A stretch of 64,000 nt of DNA from Pacificoceanicola sp049341065 (lineage in GTDB: Bacteria; Pseudomonadota; Alphaproteobacteria; Rhodobacterales; Rhodobacteraceae), in NCBI RefSeq assembly GCF_049341065.1, contig NZ_JBMPIX010000011.1, positions 1 to 64,000 of the forward strand, read 5' to 3'. The position numbers and the translations under genes were made by a program. This document shows positions 8,769 through 16,634 of this stretch, in pieces. Numbering within the stretch: the stretch's first letter is position 1; every line of letters starts with the position of its first letter. Below the pieces are notes generated by a model. It was given only the letters and a program-made list of their open reading frames with translations, had not been told where the DNA came from and did not search any database.

Positions 8769-8796
8769 CCTGCCGGGATGGCAAACCCCGGTCAGG
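8769..8796. terminator. Possible bidirectional terminator hairpin
   Basis: CCTG-CCGGG (8769-8777) pairs with CCCGG and CAGG (8787-8791, 8793-8796), with a single bulged base. It lies between the convergent SDR and scpB-like genes and includes the scpB-like stop codon. There is no clear T-tract, so this is only a candidate. Confidence 0.35.
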
Positions 8797-9400
8797 CCCG
8801 GAAGGCTTCTGGCGGGCTATCGCTCGGCTCAAGCATGCCTGCATCCTCCAGCATCTCCCGGTCCGGCAGATCACGCAGGCTTTCCAGACCAAAGGCGACA
8901 AGGAAGGCGTCAGTTGTCACAAAGGTATAAGGCGCCCCCCGGCGAGGGCTGCGCGGCCCCGTCGCGATCAGGTTTTGGGCATGCAATCGCCCGATCAGAT
9001 CGCGGCTGATCTCCTTGCCAAAGATGTCCTTGAGCCCATCGCGGGTGATCGGCTGGTGATAGGCAATCCCCGCCAGAACGGCCGTGTCGAACGCACTCAG
9101 ATCAAGCGACTGTTCCCCCACTTCAGCCGCCGCACGGATCACCGGCCCATAGGCGGGGCGGGTGCGCAACATCCATCCCCCCGCGACCGAAGCCACCTCA
9201 TAGGGTCGCCCCTCCAGATCGCCCGCAAGGTCTTCGATCAACAGCTCGACCGAAACACCCTGCCCTACAACTCGGCCCAGATCCTCGCGCGGAACAGGCG
9301 AGGCGCTGGCGAACAGCACGGCCTCGAGCCGCCGCATCCATTCGCGCCAACGCAGCTCGGGCGGCAGGTCTTCGAGTTCTCGGTCAAGGTCTTCGCTCAC
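8792..9400 (-). CDS. scpB: ScpB-like SMC-Scp complex subunit
   Basis: 202 residues from a GTG start. The winged-helix core of ScpB is visible: LEAVLFASASPVPREDLGRVVG near the N-terminus, then VAGGWMLRTRP and FDTAVLAGIAYHQPITRDGLKDIFGKEISRDLIGRL, AYTFVTTDAFLVAFGL-type ending. Canonical ScpB bridges SMC heads with the kleisin ScpA during chromosome condensation. No scpA lies beside it; it follows the DUF1403 gene by two bases. I therefore infer a paralogue working with DUF1403 rather than the housekeeping ScpB, which would normally follow scpA. That the cell also has a housekeeping scpAB is an assumption. Confidence 0.82.
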   Translation of the reverse strand: MSEDLDRELEDLPPELRWREWMRRLEAVLFASASPVPREDLGRVVGQGVSVELLIEDLAGDLEGRPYEVASVAGGWMLRTRPAYGPVIRAAAEVGEQSLDLSAFDTAVLAGIAYHQPITRDGLKDIFGKEISRDLIGRLHAQNLIATGPRSPRRGAPYTFVTTDAFLVAFGLESLRDLPDREMLEDAGMLEPSDSPPEAFRA

Positions 9401-9402
9401 CG

Positions 9403-10296
9403 TCAGACCCCGTAAAGCCGGAAACTCGCCCGGCCCGTCAATTCGCGCACCGCGCCGAGATCCACCAGACGGTCACACAGCCGACGCGCCGCGCGATCCG
9501 ACATGAGATCGGTGAGGGCAAGCGATGGTGACAGCGCGTCTTTGTTAAGGAACATGTCAACGGCCAACCCGGCGCCTTTGGCGCGTAATTTCGGAGCCAC
9601 CGCGCGCAACCGTGCCGCCCGCCCTGAAAGGTCGGACGCCATGCGCAGCGCCTCCCCCACCGAGCTGACAATCGCGTGGTGGCAAGCGCGGCGAAGGTCA
9701 TCACCGCGCAACCGCAGATCGCGGGGCTTCAACCCAAATGCCAGAAGTGGAACAAGATGTCGCCAGCCCAAAGCGCGTGCCAAAACAGCATCCGCCAGGA
9801 TCAAGGCGACCGCCTCGGCGCGCGGAAGATCCGCCAGAACCGCCTCCAACACTGCCGAACATTGCGCCACCGGGCAGCCCTTGCCAGTCGCCAGCCAAAC
9901 CGGGATATGCGCGGCCAAGTCGTCGGGCAACGCGCCTTGCAACGCCTCGGCCTTGACCGGCCGGGCAACCGCCCGGCGCCATTGAACAAAGATCGCGCCC
10001 GCCGGGCCGGGCAAATCACCAAGCCGCAAAAGATGCACCTCGTCGCGCAGGTCTGGTGCCCGCTCGGGCCGCCCCGTGATCACCACGCAGGATTCGGCGG
10101 CACGCAGCGCCAGCCTTTCACGCAGCAAGCCCCCGGGAACCTCGGGATGGCAGACCACACCATCGAGAACCGCCAACGCCGCACCGGATTTAAAGGCCAG
10201 ATCCTCAATGGATTCACCGCGCGCGGAGCTGATCCACCCCGGCAAAAGCGGCAATCTGGCTGACAGGTCAGACGGGTTGGGAGCGGCAATGTTCAT
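9403..10296 (-). CDS. DUF1403 family protein
   Basis: 297 residues, no signal peptide; mostly helical with a few hydrophobic stretches but no clear membrane segment. The DUF1403 pattern appears as AFKSGAALAVLDGVVCHPE, LRDEVHLLRLGDLPGPAGAIFVQWRRAVA, and LGWRHLVPLLAFGLKPRDLR, ending SFRLYGV. The helical C-terminal half is winged-helix-like (SDRAARRLCDRLVDLGAVRELTGR). It lies two bases upstream of the scpB-like gene; this gene pair recurs in alphaproteobacteria, often on plasmids. Its function is unknown. A kleisin-like or regulatory partner for ScpB is a possible role, inferred only from linkage. Confidence 0.8.
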   Translation of the reverse strand: MNIAAPNPSDLSARLPLLPGWISSARGESIEDLAFKSGAALAVLDGVVCHPEVPGGLLRERLALRAAESCVVITGRPERAPDLRDEVHLLRLGDLPGPAGAIFVQWRRAVARPVKAEALQGALPDDLAAHIPVWLATGKGCPVAQCSAVLEAVLADLPRAEAVALILADAVLARALGWRHLVPLLAFGLKPRDLRLRGDDLRRACHHAIVSSVGEALRMASDLSGRAARLRAVAPKLRAKGAGLAVDMFLNKDALSPSLALTDLMSDRAARRLCDRLVDLGAVRELTGRASFRLYGV

Positions 10297-10395
10297 GCCG
10301 CCAGAGTAATCCAGCGCGGCGCTTCAATCCAGAAAATAACGGATGAACCGCCGCCAAATTTGGGCCGACGATGGCTGATGAAAACTGCCCGCGGT

Positions 10396-10430
10396 CTGCC
10401 TTTGCAAGCCCGTCAAGCTGCCAAAGGCAG
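10396..10430 (-). terminator. Candidate terminator of the amino-sugar ABC operon
   Basis: CTGCCTTTG at 10396-10404 and CAAAGGCAG at 10422-10430 are perfect 9-base complements around a 17-base loop. The hairpin spans the stop of the last gene of the minus-strand operon. Reading on the minus strand, a short T-run (TTTT) follows about 12 bases later. It is plausible, though the loop is long. Confidence 0.4.
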
Positions 10431-11423
10431 GATCCTCTGGTCGGTCTCGTCAAAATGGAACGCCTTTTCAGGATCGAACCCAAGCCGAACATGTGCGCCC
10501 ACCGCAGTGTCATTCTGGCCGAAAAGGCGGACAGTCAGGGTTTCGCCTTGCTCGGTTTTGACCAGTAGGTTGGTATCCCCGCCAAGTCGTTCGACATGAG
10601 TCACTTCGCCACTGATCTGCCCATCGGCGCGCAGGCCAAGGTGTTCCGGGCGAATGCCAATGGTCTGCCCCGCAGGCTGACCGGGCACCGAGCGTTCGAG
10701 GAAGTTCATCGACGGTGAGCCAAGAAAGCCCGCCACAAACCGATTGGCCGGGTTGTTGTACAGCTCCATCGGGCTGCCAACCTGTTCAATCCGGCCATCA
10801 CGCAGTACCACGATCTTATCGGCGAGGGTCATCGCCTCGATCTGGTCGTGGGTCACATAAATCATAGAAGCCGACAGCGTGCGGTGCAGCGCCGCAATCT
10901 CGACCCGGGTGTTCATGCGCAAAGCGGCGTCGAGGTTCGACAGCGGCTCGTCGAAAAGGAACAGTTTCGGGTCACGCACGATGGCCCGGCCAATGGCGAC
11001 GCGCTGACGTTGTCCGCCGGACAGCTCGGCCGGGCGGCGGGCCAGATAATCGTCGAGGTCCAGCATCTTGCTAGCCTTGCTCACACGCTCTTCAACTACG
11101 GATTTCGGCCGGCCTTCCTGCTTCAGACCCAGCCCCATGTTGTCCTTGACGGTCAGATGCGGGTACAGCGCATAGGACTGGAAAACCATGGCGATACCGC
11201 GTTTGGCCGGCGGCACATCGTTCACCACATCATCGGCGATCATCACCGTGCCGCTGCTGGCCGTTTCCAACCCGGCGATCACGCGCAGCAAGGTGGACTT
11301 TCCGCAGCCCGAGGGGCCAACGAAGACAACAAATTCGCCGTCCTCCACGGTCAGGTTGATATCTTTCAGCACATGGACCGAGCCAAAGGATTTGTTGACG
11401 TTTTCGAGTTTCAGCGCGGTCAT
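10413..11423 (-). CDS. Sugar ABC transporter ATPase (UgpC/MalK type)
   Basis: 336 residues. Walker A GPSGCGKST is at 36-44, the signature LSGGQRQR near 134, Walker B LFLFDEPLSNLD near 154, then an H-loop TLSASMIYVTHDQIEAMTLAD. The C-terminal 100 residues form the TOBE regulatory domain of carbohydrate importers. It powers the importer made by the two permeases and binding protein encoded upstream. It overlaps the Gfo/Idh gene stop by four bases and is the last gene of the operon. A hairpin covers its stop codon. Confidence 0.93.
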   Translation of the reverse strand: MTALKLENVNKSFGSVHVLKDINLTVEDGEFVVFVGPSGCGKSTLLRVIAGLETASSGTVMIADDVVNDVPPAKRGIAMVFQSYALYPHLTVKDNMGLGLKQEGRPKSVVEERVSKASKMLDLDDYLARRPAELSGGQRQRVAIGRAIVRDPKLFLFDEPLSNLDAALRMNTRVEIAALHRTLSASMIYVTHDQIEAMTLADKIVVLRDGRIEQVGSPMELYNNPANRFVAGFLGSPSMNFLERSVPGQPAGQTIGIRPEHLGLRADGQISGEVTHVERLGGDTNLLVKTEQGETLTVRLFGQNDTAVGAHVRLGFDPEKAFHFDETDQRILPLAA

Positions 11424-12448
11424 GCGGTTTCTCCCAGTTGGATGGTTTGGCCTGTGCGAATGCTTTCATCGGCCGCAAGGCAGATGCGCAGCGATTGCAC
11501 GGCGTCAGTCATATGGCGGCTCAGGTCCATATCGTTCAGGATGGCATCAACCATCCAGGCTTGCTCGGCATCGCACAGTGCCTGATGGCCCGGTTCGTCC
11601 GGCAGGTCTATCAGCTGGTCGTTACCTGGTCGGTGGACCAGCAAACCGCCAACGCGGGTATGGCCATCCACGTCGTCCGAGGCACCCTTGTTCGCATCGG
11701 TGATCGACACGGCGCCATTCGGGCTGACCACGTCTTTGACAAAGAAAGCGGTCTCGGACATCATCGGGCCCCAGCCGGCCTCGTACCAACCGACCGAGCC
11801 ATCGTCGAAGATCACCTGAAACTGGCCGTAGTTGTACATATCGGGGGCGATTTCATCAGACAGCCGTAGACCCATGCCGTTTACCCGCAAAGGCATTGCA
11901 TCGGTGATCTGGCACATGACATCGACATAATGAACGCCGCAGTCGACCAAAGGCGATGTGGTTGCCATCAACGCCTTGTGCGTTTCCCACGTCGGGCCGC
12001 TGGACTGCTGGTTCAGGTTCAGCCGGAACACGTAAGGCCCGCCAAGGCCGCGGGCCTCCGCGATCAGGCGTTGCCAACTGGGATGATGGCGAAGGATATA
12101 GCCGACACCCAGCTTGCGGTTCCGGCGCTTGGCGGCCTCAACTACACGCGCCGCATCCGCGACATTGCCCGCCAAAGGCTTTTCGACAAAGACATGCGCC
12201 CCAGCCTCCATCGCGGCGATGGCATAACCCGCATGGGTATCGGTGTAGGTGGCCACCACGACAAGATCGGGTTTTGTCTGAGCAAGGGCCGCTTCGAAAT
12301 CGTCGAACAGCGGGTAGTCCGCAAGCGCATCCGGCAAGTCGACGGTCGAGCGGTTGACCAGCCCGACAATCTGCGACCGCGGGTCAGCATGATGGGCCAA
12401 GGCGTGGCTGCGCCCCATATTCCCCAGACCGGCAATCAACACTCTCAT
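11420..12448 (-). CDS. Gfo/Idh/MocA-family oxidoreductase
   Basis: 342 residues. The N-terminal Rossmann motif is VLIAGLGNMGRSHALAH and the family signature HVFVEKPLAGN is near residue 91, with the family's second alpha/beta domain following. Such enzymes oxidise or reduce sugars, inositols and sugar acids with NAD(P), and some act in glycosidase-like chemistry. It is embedded between permease and ATPase genes with four-base overlaps on both sides, so it should act on the imported sugar or a derivative. Its place in an otherwise standard GlcNAc/MurNAc route is unexplained. Confidence 0.9.
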   Translation of the reverse strand: MRVLIAGLGNMGRSHALAHHADPRSQIVGLVNRSTVDLPDALADYPLFDDFEAALAQTKPDLVVVATYTDTHAGYAIAAMEAGAHVFVEKPLAGNVADAARVVEAAKRRNRKLGVGYILRHHPSWQRLIAEARGLGGPYVFRLNLNQQSSGPTWETHKALMATTSPLVDCGVHYVDVMCQITDAMPLRVNGMGLRLSDEIAPDMYNYGQFQVIFDDGSVGWYEAGWGPMMSETAFFVKDVVSPNGAVSITDANKGASDDVDGHTRVGGLLVHRPGNDQLIDLPDEPGHQALCDAEQAWMVDAILNDMDLSRHMTDAVQSLRICLAADESIRTGQTIQLGETA

Positions 12449-13284
12449 TTGACGGCTCCCGATGTGATGCCGCGGATCAACTGACGCGAGAAGATGACGT
12501 AAAGGATCATCACCGGCAGGATCGCCATGGACAACGCCGAAAGGACCGCGTTCCAGTCCGTCACGAATTGCCCGATAAAGACCTGGCTGCCCAGCGTCAG
12601 GGTTTTGACCTCTTCAGCGGGGGCAAGGATCAGCGGGAACCACAGATCGTTCCAGATCGGGATCATGTTGAACACCGCCACTGTCGCCATGGCAGGGCGC
12701 ACAAGCGGCAGCACCAGCCGGAAGAAGATCTTGTATTCACTCAGCCCGTCGATGCGCCCGGCGTTCTTGAGGTCATCACTGACGCCCTTCATGAACTCGG
12801 AGAGGATAAAGACCGCCAAGGGCAAGCCCTGCGCCGTATAGACAAGGATCAGCGCGGCGAGGGTATTCACCAACCCGGTCGAGACCATCATCTCGAGAAT
12901 GGCCACCGTGCCGATGCGGATCGGGATCATGATCCCAAGCGCCAGATAGAGACCCATCAGCGTATTACCCTTGAACCGGTATTCGGCCAGCGCAAAGGCC
13001 GCCATTGCGCCGAACAAGAGGATCAGGGTCAAGGAAACCACGGTCACGATCATCGAGTTCTGGAAATACAGAAAGAAGTCCCCCTGTTTGAACACGGTCT
13101 CGTACCCAATCAGGGAAAAACTGTCGGCGGTCGGCAGGGCCAGCGGCTCGCGGAAAATCGCTTTGCGGGTCTTGAAGCTGTTGATCAGGATGACGAAAAC
13201 CGGGAACAGCGCGATGATCGTATAGGTGATCAGGACGGCATGTGCGGCGATACTGGTGCCGGTTGTGTTGCGAACCTTGCTCAT
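12445..13284 (-). CDS. Carbohydrate ABC transporter permease (MalG type)
   Basis: 279 residues with six predicted membrane helices, the first at about residues 12-33. The EAA loop that contacts the ATPase reads DDLKNAGRIDGLSEYKIFFRLVLPLVRPA. Typical length for MalG-like subunits. It pairs with the MalF-type permease encoded 11 bases upstream and overlaps the oxidoreductase gene by four bases. Confidence 0.92.
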   Translation of the reverse strand: MSKVRNTTGTSIAAHAVLITYTIIALFPVFVILINSFKTRKAIFREPLALPTADSFSLIGYETVFKQGDFFLYFQNSMIVTVVSLTLILLFGAMAAFALAEYRFKGNTLMGLYLALGIMIPIRIGTVAILEMMVSTGLVNTLAALILVYTAQGLPLAVFILSEFMKGVSDDLKNAGRIDGLSEYKIFFRLVLPLVRPAMATVAVFNMIPIWNDLWFPLILAPAEEVKTLTLGSQVFIGQFVTDWNAVLSALSMAILPVMILYVIFSRQLIRGITSGAVK

Positions 13285-13295
13285 ATCCTTGCCCC

Positions 13296-14219
13296 TCAGA
13301 ACTGATAGCTGCGCAAACGGCGCTGAATACCGAAGAGGTAGATACAGACCCCCACCAGAATGATCCCGAACATGGCCGAGGCGATGGCCGAACCCATGTG
13401 CGGATCGCCCAATTGCAGCTGAAAGCCAAAGAAGGTGCGATACATGAAGGTGCCCAGAATATCCGTGCTGAAGTCCGGCCCCGCCAGTGCACCCTGAGCG
13501 GCATAGATCAGGTCGAACGCGTTGAAGTTCGCCACGAATGTCAGGATAGAGATGATCCCGATCGACGGCAGGATCAGCGGAAGCTTGATCTTGAAAAAGG
13601 CGCTCATGCCGGTGATGCCGTCACACTCGCCGGCCTCTAGGATCTCGTCCGGGATCGACAGGAGCGCCGCGTAGATCAGCATCATCGGAATGCCGACATA
13701 CTGCCAGACCGACACAAGGCTCAGCGTGGTCAGGGCGTATTCTTCCTTGCCCAACCATGGCGTGTAAAGGAATTTCAAACCAATGGCGTCCAGCATCCCT
13801 GGCGCGATGCCCCAGATCGGCGAAAGGATCAGCTTCCACGCAAAGCCTACGATAACAAAGGACAGGATGGTCGGGATAAAGATCGCCGACCGGTAGAAGG
13901 CGGAAAAGCGCAACCGCGGCGAGGACAGGATCGCGGCAAGCGCCACGCCAATGGGATTCTGCACCAGCATATGGATCATGAAGAACCATGTGTTGTTGGC
14001 CAGCGCGTTCCAGAATTGATCCGACCAGATGGCATCGCCAAACAAGGTCCGGAAGTTTTGCAGACCAACCCAGATGCGCTCTTGGTCAACTTCGCTGAAC
14101 AATGACAACCGAAGGGTGTTGAACAGCGGATAGATCATCACGGCCGTATAGACGAGGACGGCGGGTGCCAGAAAAACGGCGATGTGGACTCTGGGTTTCT
14201 GTTTGGCAGGCGAAGCCAT
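13296..14219 (-). CDS. Carbohydrate ABC transporter permease (MalF type)
   Basis: 307 residues. Start chosen at ATG 14219, preceded by an AGGAGG site; an upstream frame extension to 14270 would run through the hairpin at 14257-14280. Six membrane helices are predicted, the first at about 11-33. The EAA loop is EILEAGECDGITGMSAFFKIKLPLI. It forms the inner-membrane channel with the next permease. A 79-base gap with a GC stem-loop separates it from the binding-protein gene. Confidence 0.92.
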   Translation of the reverse strand: MASPAKQKPRVHIAVFLAPAVLVYTAVMIYPLFNTLRLSLFSEVDQERIWVGLQNFRTLFGDAIWSDQFWNALANNTWFFMIHMLVQNPIGVALAAILSSPRLRFSAFYRSAIFIPTILSFVIVGFAWKLILSPIWGIAPGMLDAIGLKFLYTPWLGKEEYALTTLSLVSVWQYVGIPMMLIYAALLSIPDEILEAGECDGITGMSAFFKIKLPLILPSIGIISILTFVANFNAFDLIYAAQGALAGPDFSTDILGTFMYRTFFGFQLQLGDPHMGSAIASAMFGIILVGVCIYLFGIQRRLRSYQF

Positions 14220-14256
14220 CTCGCGCCTCCTGTGCAATGTCAGCGACGTTCGGGGG

Positions 14257-14280
14257 CCCGGGCGGCACAAACCGCCCGGG
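14257..14280 (-). other. Perfect GC stem-loop after the sugar-binding-protein gene
   Basis: CCCGGGCGG (14257-14265) and CCGCCCGGG (14272-14280) form a perfect 9-base all-GC stem with a six-base loop. It lies between the binding-protein and permease genes, with no T-tract. Similar elements in other sugar operons (malE-malF is the classic case) protect the upstream message and lower permease expression. Confidence 0.7.
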
Positions 14281-14298
14281 ATATGTGGGAAAACAGGC

Positions 14299-15555
14299 TT
14301 ACTGCTGCGGTGCGTACCAGCTGGCCAACCCGTCCTGCAGACGCTTGCCTGCGTCTTCGGGGCTTTCCTTGCCTTTGATTACAGCGGCGCTGGCGTTCCA
14401 GGTTTCGTTCTCAAGGTTCGGCGTGCCGCGCGACAGGATCTGGTAGGTCGAGCGGATCGAGCTTTCGCACTTGTCGCGCCAGGAAATGAATTCCTGCGCC
14501 AGCGGATCCTCAAGCGTGACCTCGGCGTTGGACAGTGGGAAGAACCCCGGCAGCGCGTTGGCGAAGATGGTCGAGAATTCGGAGGAGGCCACCCAATTGA
14601 GGAAGGTCTTGGCCGCTTCCGGGTTTTCCGTCGCCGCGTTCATCCCGATGCCGATGTCGGTATGGTCGGAGATATAGCAGGTGTCGCCCGCGTTCTGGAC
14701 CGGCGGGTTGAATGCGCCCATTTCGAAATCGGCCTGCGTGTTGAAGCCCGAGATCTCCCAGGACCCGGCCGGGTAAATCGCGGCGCGGCCAAGGGTAAAG
14801 ATGTTCTGGCTGTCGGGATAGGTCTGCGCCTCGAACCCGTCACCCAGATAGTCACCCCATTTGGCCAACTGCCGATAGGGCGCGACCCATGCTTCATCCG
14901 TCAGCTTTTGCTCACCGGCGATCAGCGCGTTGCGGCCTTCTTCGCCCTTCCAGTAGTTCGGGCCAATGTTGTTATAGCCCATCGTGGCGGCTTCCCACTG
15001 GTCGTTGGTGCCCATCGCCATCGGGATATAGCTGCCGTCTTCCTTGATCGCGTCCAGCGCGGCAAAGAACTCGGCCTCGGTGGTCGGCACCTCCAGCCCC
15101 AGCTCGGCAAAGGCGTCTTTGTTGTAGATAAAGCCATGGATCACCGAGGCCATCGGCACGCAATACGTCACGCTGCCGTCGTCGGTGGACCAGCCCGCTT
15201 TGGCGACATCCGAAAAGCTCGACATGCCGTCCAGATCGCTCAGGTCAGCCAGATGGCCCGCATCATACAGCGCAAGCGAGGCGTCGAACGGGCGGCAGGT
15301 GATGATGTCGCCTGCAGAGCCTGCGTCCAGCTTCGAGTTCAGGACAGCGTTGTATTCAGCCGGGGCGGACGGCGTGAACTTGATCTTGATGCCGGGGTGC
15401 TCGGCTTCGAAGGCCGGAATGATCTTGTCCTGCCAGATGGCCAGATCATCATTGCGCCAGCTCTCGATGGTCAGCGTTGCGTCTTGTGCAGAGGCTGCGG
15501 CTGCGGCCAGCAGCGTCGTTGCCAGCAGCGCGCCTTTCATTGAGGTGTGTGTCAT
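14299..15555 (-). CDS. Sugar ABC transporter substrate-binding protein
   Basis: 418 residues from ATG 15555, which has GGGAG upstream and begins a clear signal peptide (MKGALLATTLLAAAAASAQ). It is a family-1 extracellular binding protein (IIPAFEAEHPGIKIKFTP near the N-terminus, GAGSWEISGFNTQADFEMGAFNPP-type core). It captures the sugar in the periplasm for the two permeases downstream. The gene starts two bases after the murQ-like stop, so the likely ligand is MurNAc, GlcNAc or a related amino sugar. That assignment is inferred from context. Confidence 0.9.
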   Translation of the reverse strand: MTHTSMKGALLATTLLAAAAASAQDATLTIESWRNDDLAIWQDKIIPAFEAEHPGIKIKFTPSAPAEYNAVLNSKLDAGSAGDIITCRPFDASLALYDAGHLADLSDLDGMSSFSDVAKAGWSTDDGSVTYCVPMASVIHGFIYNKDAFAELGLEVPTTEAEFFAALDAIKEDGSYIPMAMGTNDQWEAATMGYNNIGPNYWKGEEGRNALIAGEQKLTDEAWVAPYRQLAKWGDYLGDGFEAQTYPDSQNIFTLGRAAIYPAGSWEISGFNTQADFEMGAFNPPVQNAGDTCYISDHTDIGIGMNAATENPEAAKTFLNWVASSEFSTIFANALPGFFPLSNAEVTLEDPLAQEFISWRDKCESSIRSTYQILSRGTPNLENETWNASAAVIKGKESPEDAGKRLQDGLASWYAPQQ

Positions 15556-15557
15556 TG

Positions 15558-16478
15558 TTAACTCCCTTGGTTCGTTGGTTCGTTGGACAAGTTGGTTTTG
15601 GTTGTTGTTTGCGGCAGACAATCCCTGAGCCGCCCGCCCGCTTGTGCCAGTCGGCCCCGCGCGGTTTCGATATCAAGTCCCGTGGCAATCAAAACCGCAA
15701 GCTTTGTATCGTTCCCGGCCCGCTCAAGCGCGCGCTCCGCTTTGGCTTCGTGCACGGCGGCGATCCCTGCCACGATCCTCCGGGCCCGGTGACGCAGCTT
15801 GATGTTGTCAGGCACCAGGTTGACCATCTGCCCGCCATGCACATGCCCCAGCAAAATGCCCGCTTGGGTCGACATCATGTTGAGCGCAACCTTTTGTGCT
15901 GTCCCGGCCCCCAGCCGCGTTGAACCGTCGACCACCTCGGCGGCGGTCACAAGGGCAATGGCAACATCAGCAAGCCCAAGCAGTGGCGAGTCCGCGACAT
16001 TCGCAATCGCAACAACGCGCGCGCCCTGCGCCTTGGCCGCCTTGGCAAACGCGATGGCAAAAGGCGTCGTGCCGCTGGCGCTGACAACGATGGCAAGGTC
16101 TTGGGGCTGCATGGATTGCGCGGCTTTTGCAGCCTCATCCGTGCCGTCTTCGGTATCGCCCGGCATGACGCCATCGACGGGAACACCGCCCGCCATGCAA
16201 ATACGAATCTGTTGCGCAGGAACGCCAAAGGTGCCCGGCAATTCGCTGGCGTCAGCAAGGGCCATCAAGCCCGAGCTGCCCGCCGCCGCGTAAAACAACG
16301 TCGCCCCCGCCGCGACGGCCGAAGCAACATGGCTCGCGGCCGCATCGATACTGCCTTGCGCATCAGACACCGCGGAAACCGCGGCCAAATGCGAAGCCAG
16401 CATCTCGGACAGGGCATCTCCACGCGTCAGCGCGTCAATGGGCAGCCCTACCCCCTCCCCTTTTTCAGCGTGATGCAT
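15558..16478 (-). CDS. murQ: N-acetylmuramic acid 6-phosphate etherase-like protein (SIS domain)
   Basis: 306 residues. MurQ removes the lactyl ether from MurNAc-6-phosphate, giving GlcNAc-6-phosphate and lactate. The SIS core is visible: AAAGSSGLMALADASELPGTFG, then VVSASGTTPFAIAFAKAAKAQGARVVAIAN and EVVDGSTRLGAGTAQKVALNMMSTQAGI, the MurQ signature region. The canonical GTSGR loop is GSSGL here, and the tail after about residue 290 is a low-complexity T/N-rich stretch. A GGGGGA ribosome site precedes ATG 16478. It is the first gene of the minus-strand operon, two bases before the binding-protein gene. A related GlcNAc-6-P isomerase or sugar isomerase activity is a lesser possibility. Confidence 0.82.
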   Translation of the reverse strand: MHHAEKGEGVGLPIDALTRGDALSEMLASHLAAVSAVSDAQGSIDAAASHVASAVAAGATLFYAAAGSSGLMALADASELPGTFGVPAQQIRICMAGGVPVDGVMPGDTEDGTDEAAKAAQSMQPQDLAIVVSASGTTPFAIAFAKAAKAQGARVVAIANVADSPLLGLADVAIALVTAAEVVDGSTRLGAGTAQKVALNMMSTQAGILLGHVHGGQMVNLVPDNIKLRHRARRIVAGIAAVHEAKAERALERAGNDTKLAVLIATGLDIETARGRLAQAGGRLRDCLPQTTTKTNLSNEPTNQGS

Positions 16479-16504
16479 AGCGAATCCCCCAGATTTCCCT
16501 AAAC

Positions 16505-16524
16505 AATACCTATTAAATACCTTT
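16505..16524. promoter_or_regulatory. Candidate operator, left copy of mirrored pair
   Basis: AATACCTATTAAATACCTTT contains two ATACCT units 11 bases apart, one helical turn. It is repeated in inverted orientation at 16613-16632 with 17 of 20 bases matching. It lies 27 bases before the murQ-like start, where it would control the minus-strand operon. The encoded GntR protein is the obvious candidate binder. Confidence 0.6.
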
Positions 16525-16543
16525 TGTCTACGATTTTCTTTTC

Positions 16544-16568
16544 CTCCTGTAATTTCGGCCTACAGGAG
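16544..16568. promoter_or_regulatory. Inverted repeat in the divergent amino-sugar promoter region
   Basis: CTCCTGTA (16544-16551) and TACAGGAG (16561-16568) are perfect 8-base complements around a nine-base spacer. It lies midway between the two mirrored operators in the gap between the divergent arms. It could be a separate operator or an RNA hairpin at a transcript start. Confidence 0.35.
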
Positions 16569-16612
16569 AAAAAAGTAACGCCTATTTCGCTAATATAGCT
16601 TCTATATCTCTT

Positions 16613-16632
16613 AAAGGTATGTCATAGGTATT
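16613..16632. promoter_or_regulatory. Candidate operator, right copy of mirrored pair
   Basis: AAAGGTATGTCATAGGTATT is the inverted counterpart of 16505-16524, again with two AGGTAT-type units 11 bases apart. It ends two bases before the ATG of the kinase gene, so it occupies the leader where a ribosome site would normally be. Only AGG at 16626-16628 remains as a weak Shine-Dalgarno. Binding here would block both transcription and access to the leader DNA. Confidence 0.6.
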
Positions 16633-16634
16633 AC

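Noticed and set aside
14220..14270. Extended N-terminus of the MalF-type permease
   Set aside because: It would translate through the GC hairpin, and ATG 14219 has an AGGAGG site and a standard N-terminus.
15561..15600. GGTTCGTT-type short tandem repeat at the end of the murQ-like gene
   Set aside because: Only two units, inside the coding tail of the gene; treated as low-complexity C-terminus rather than a repeat element.
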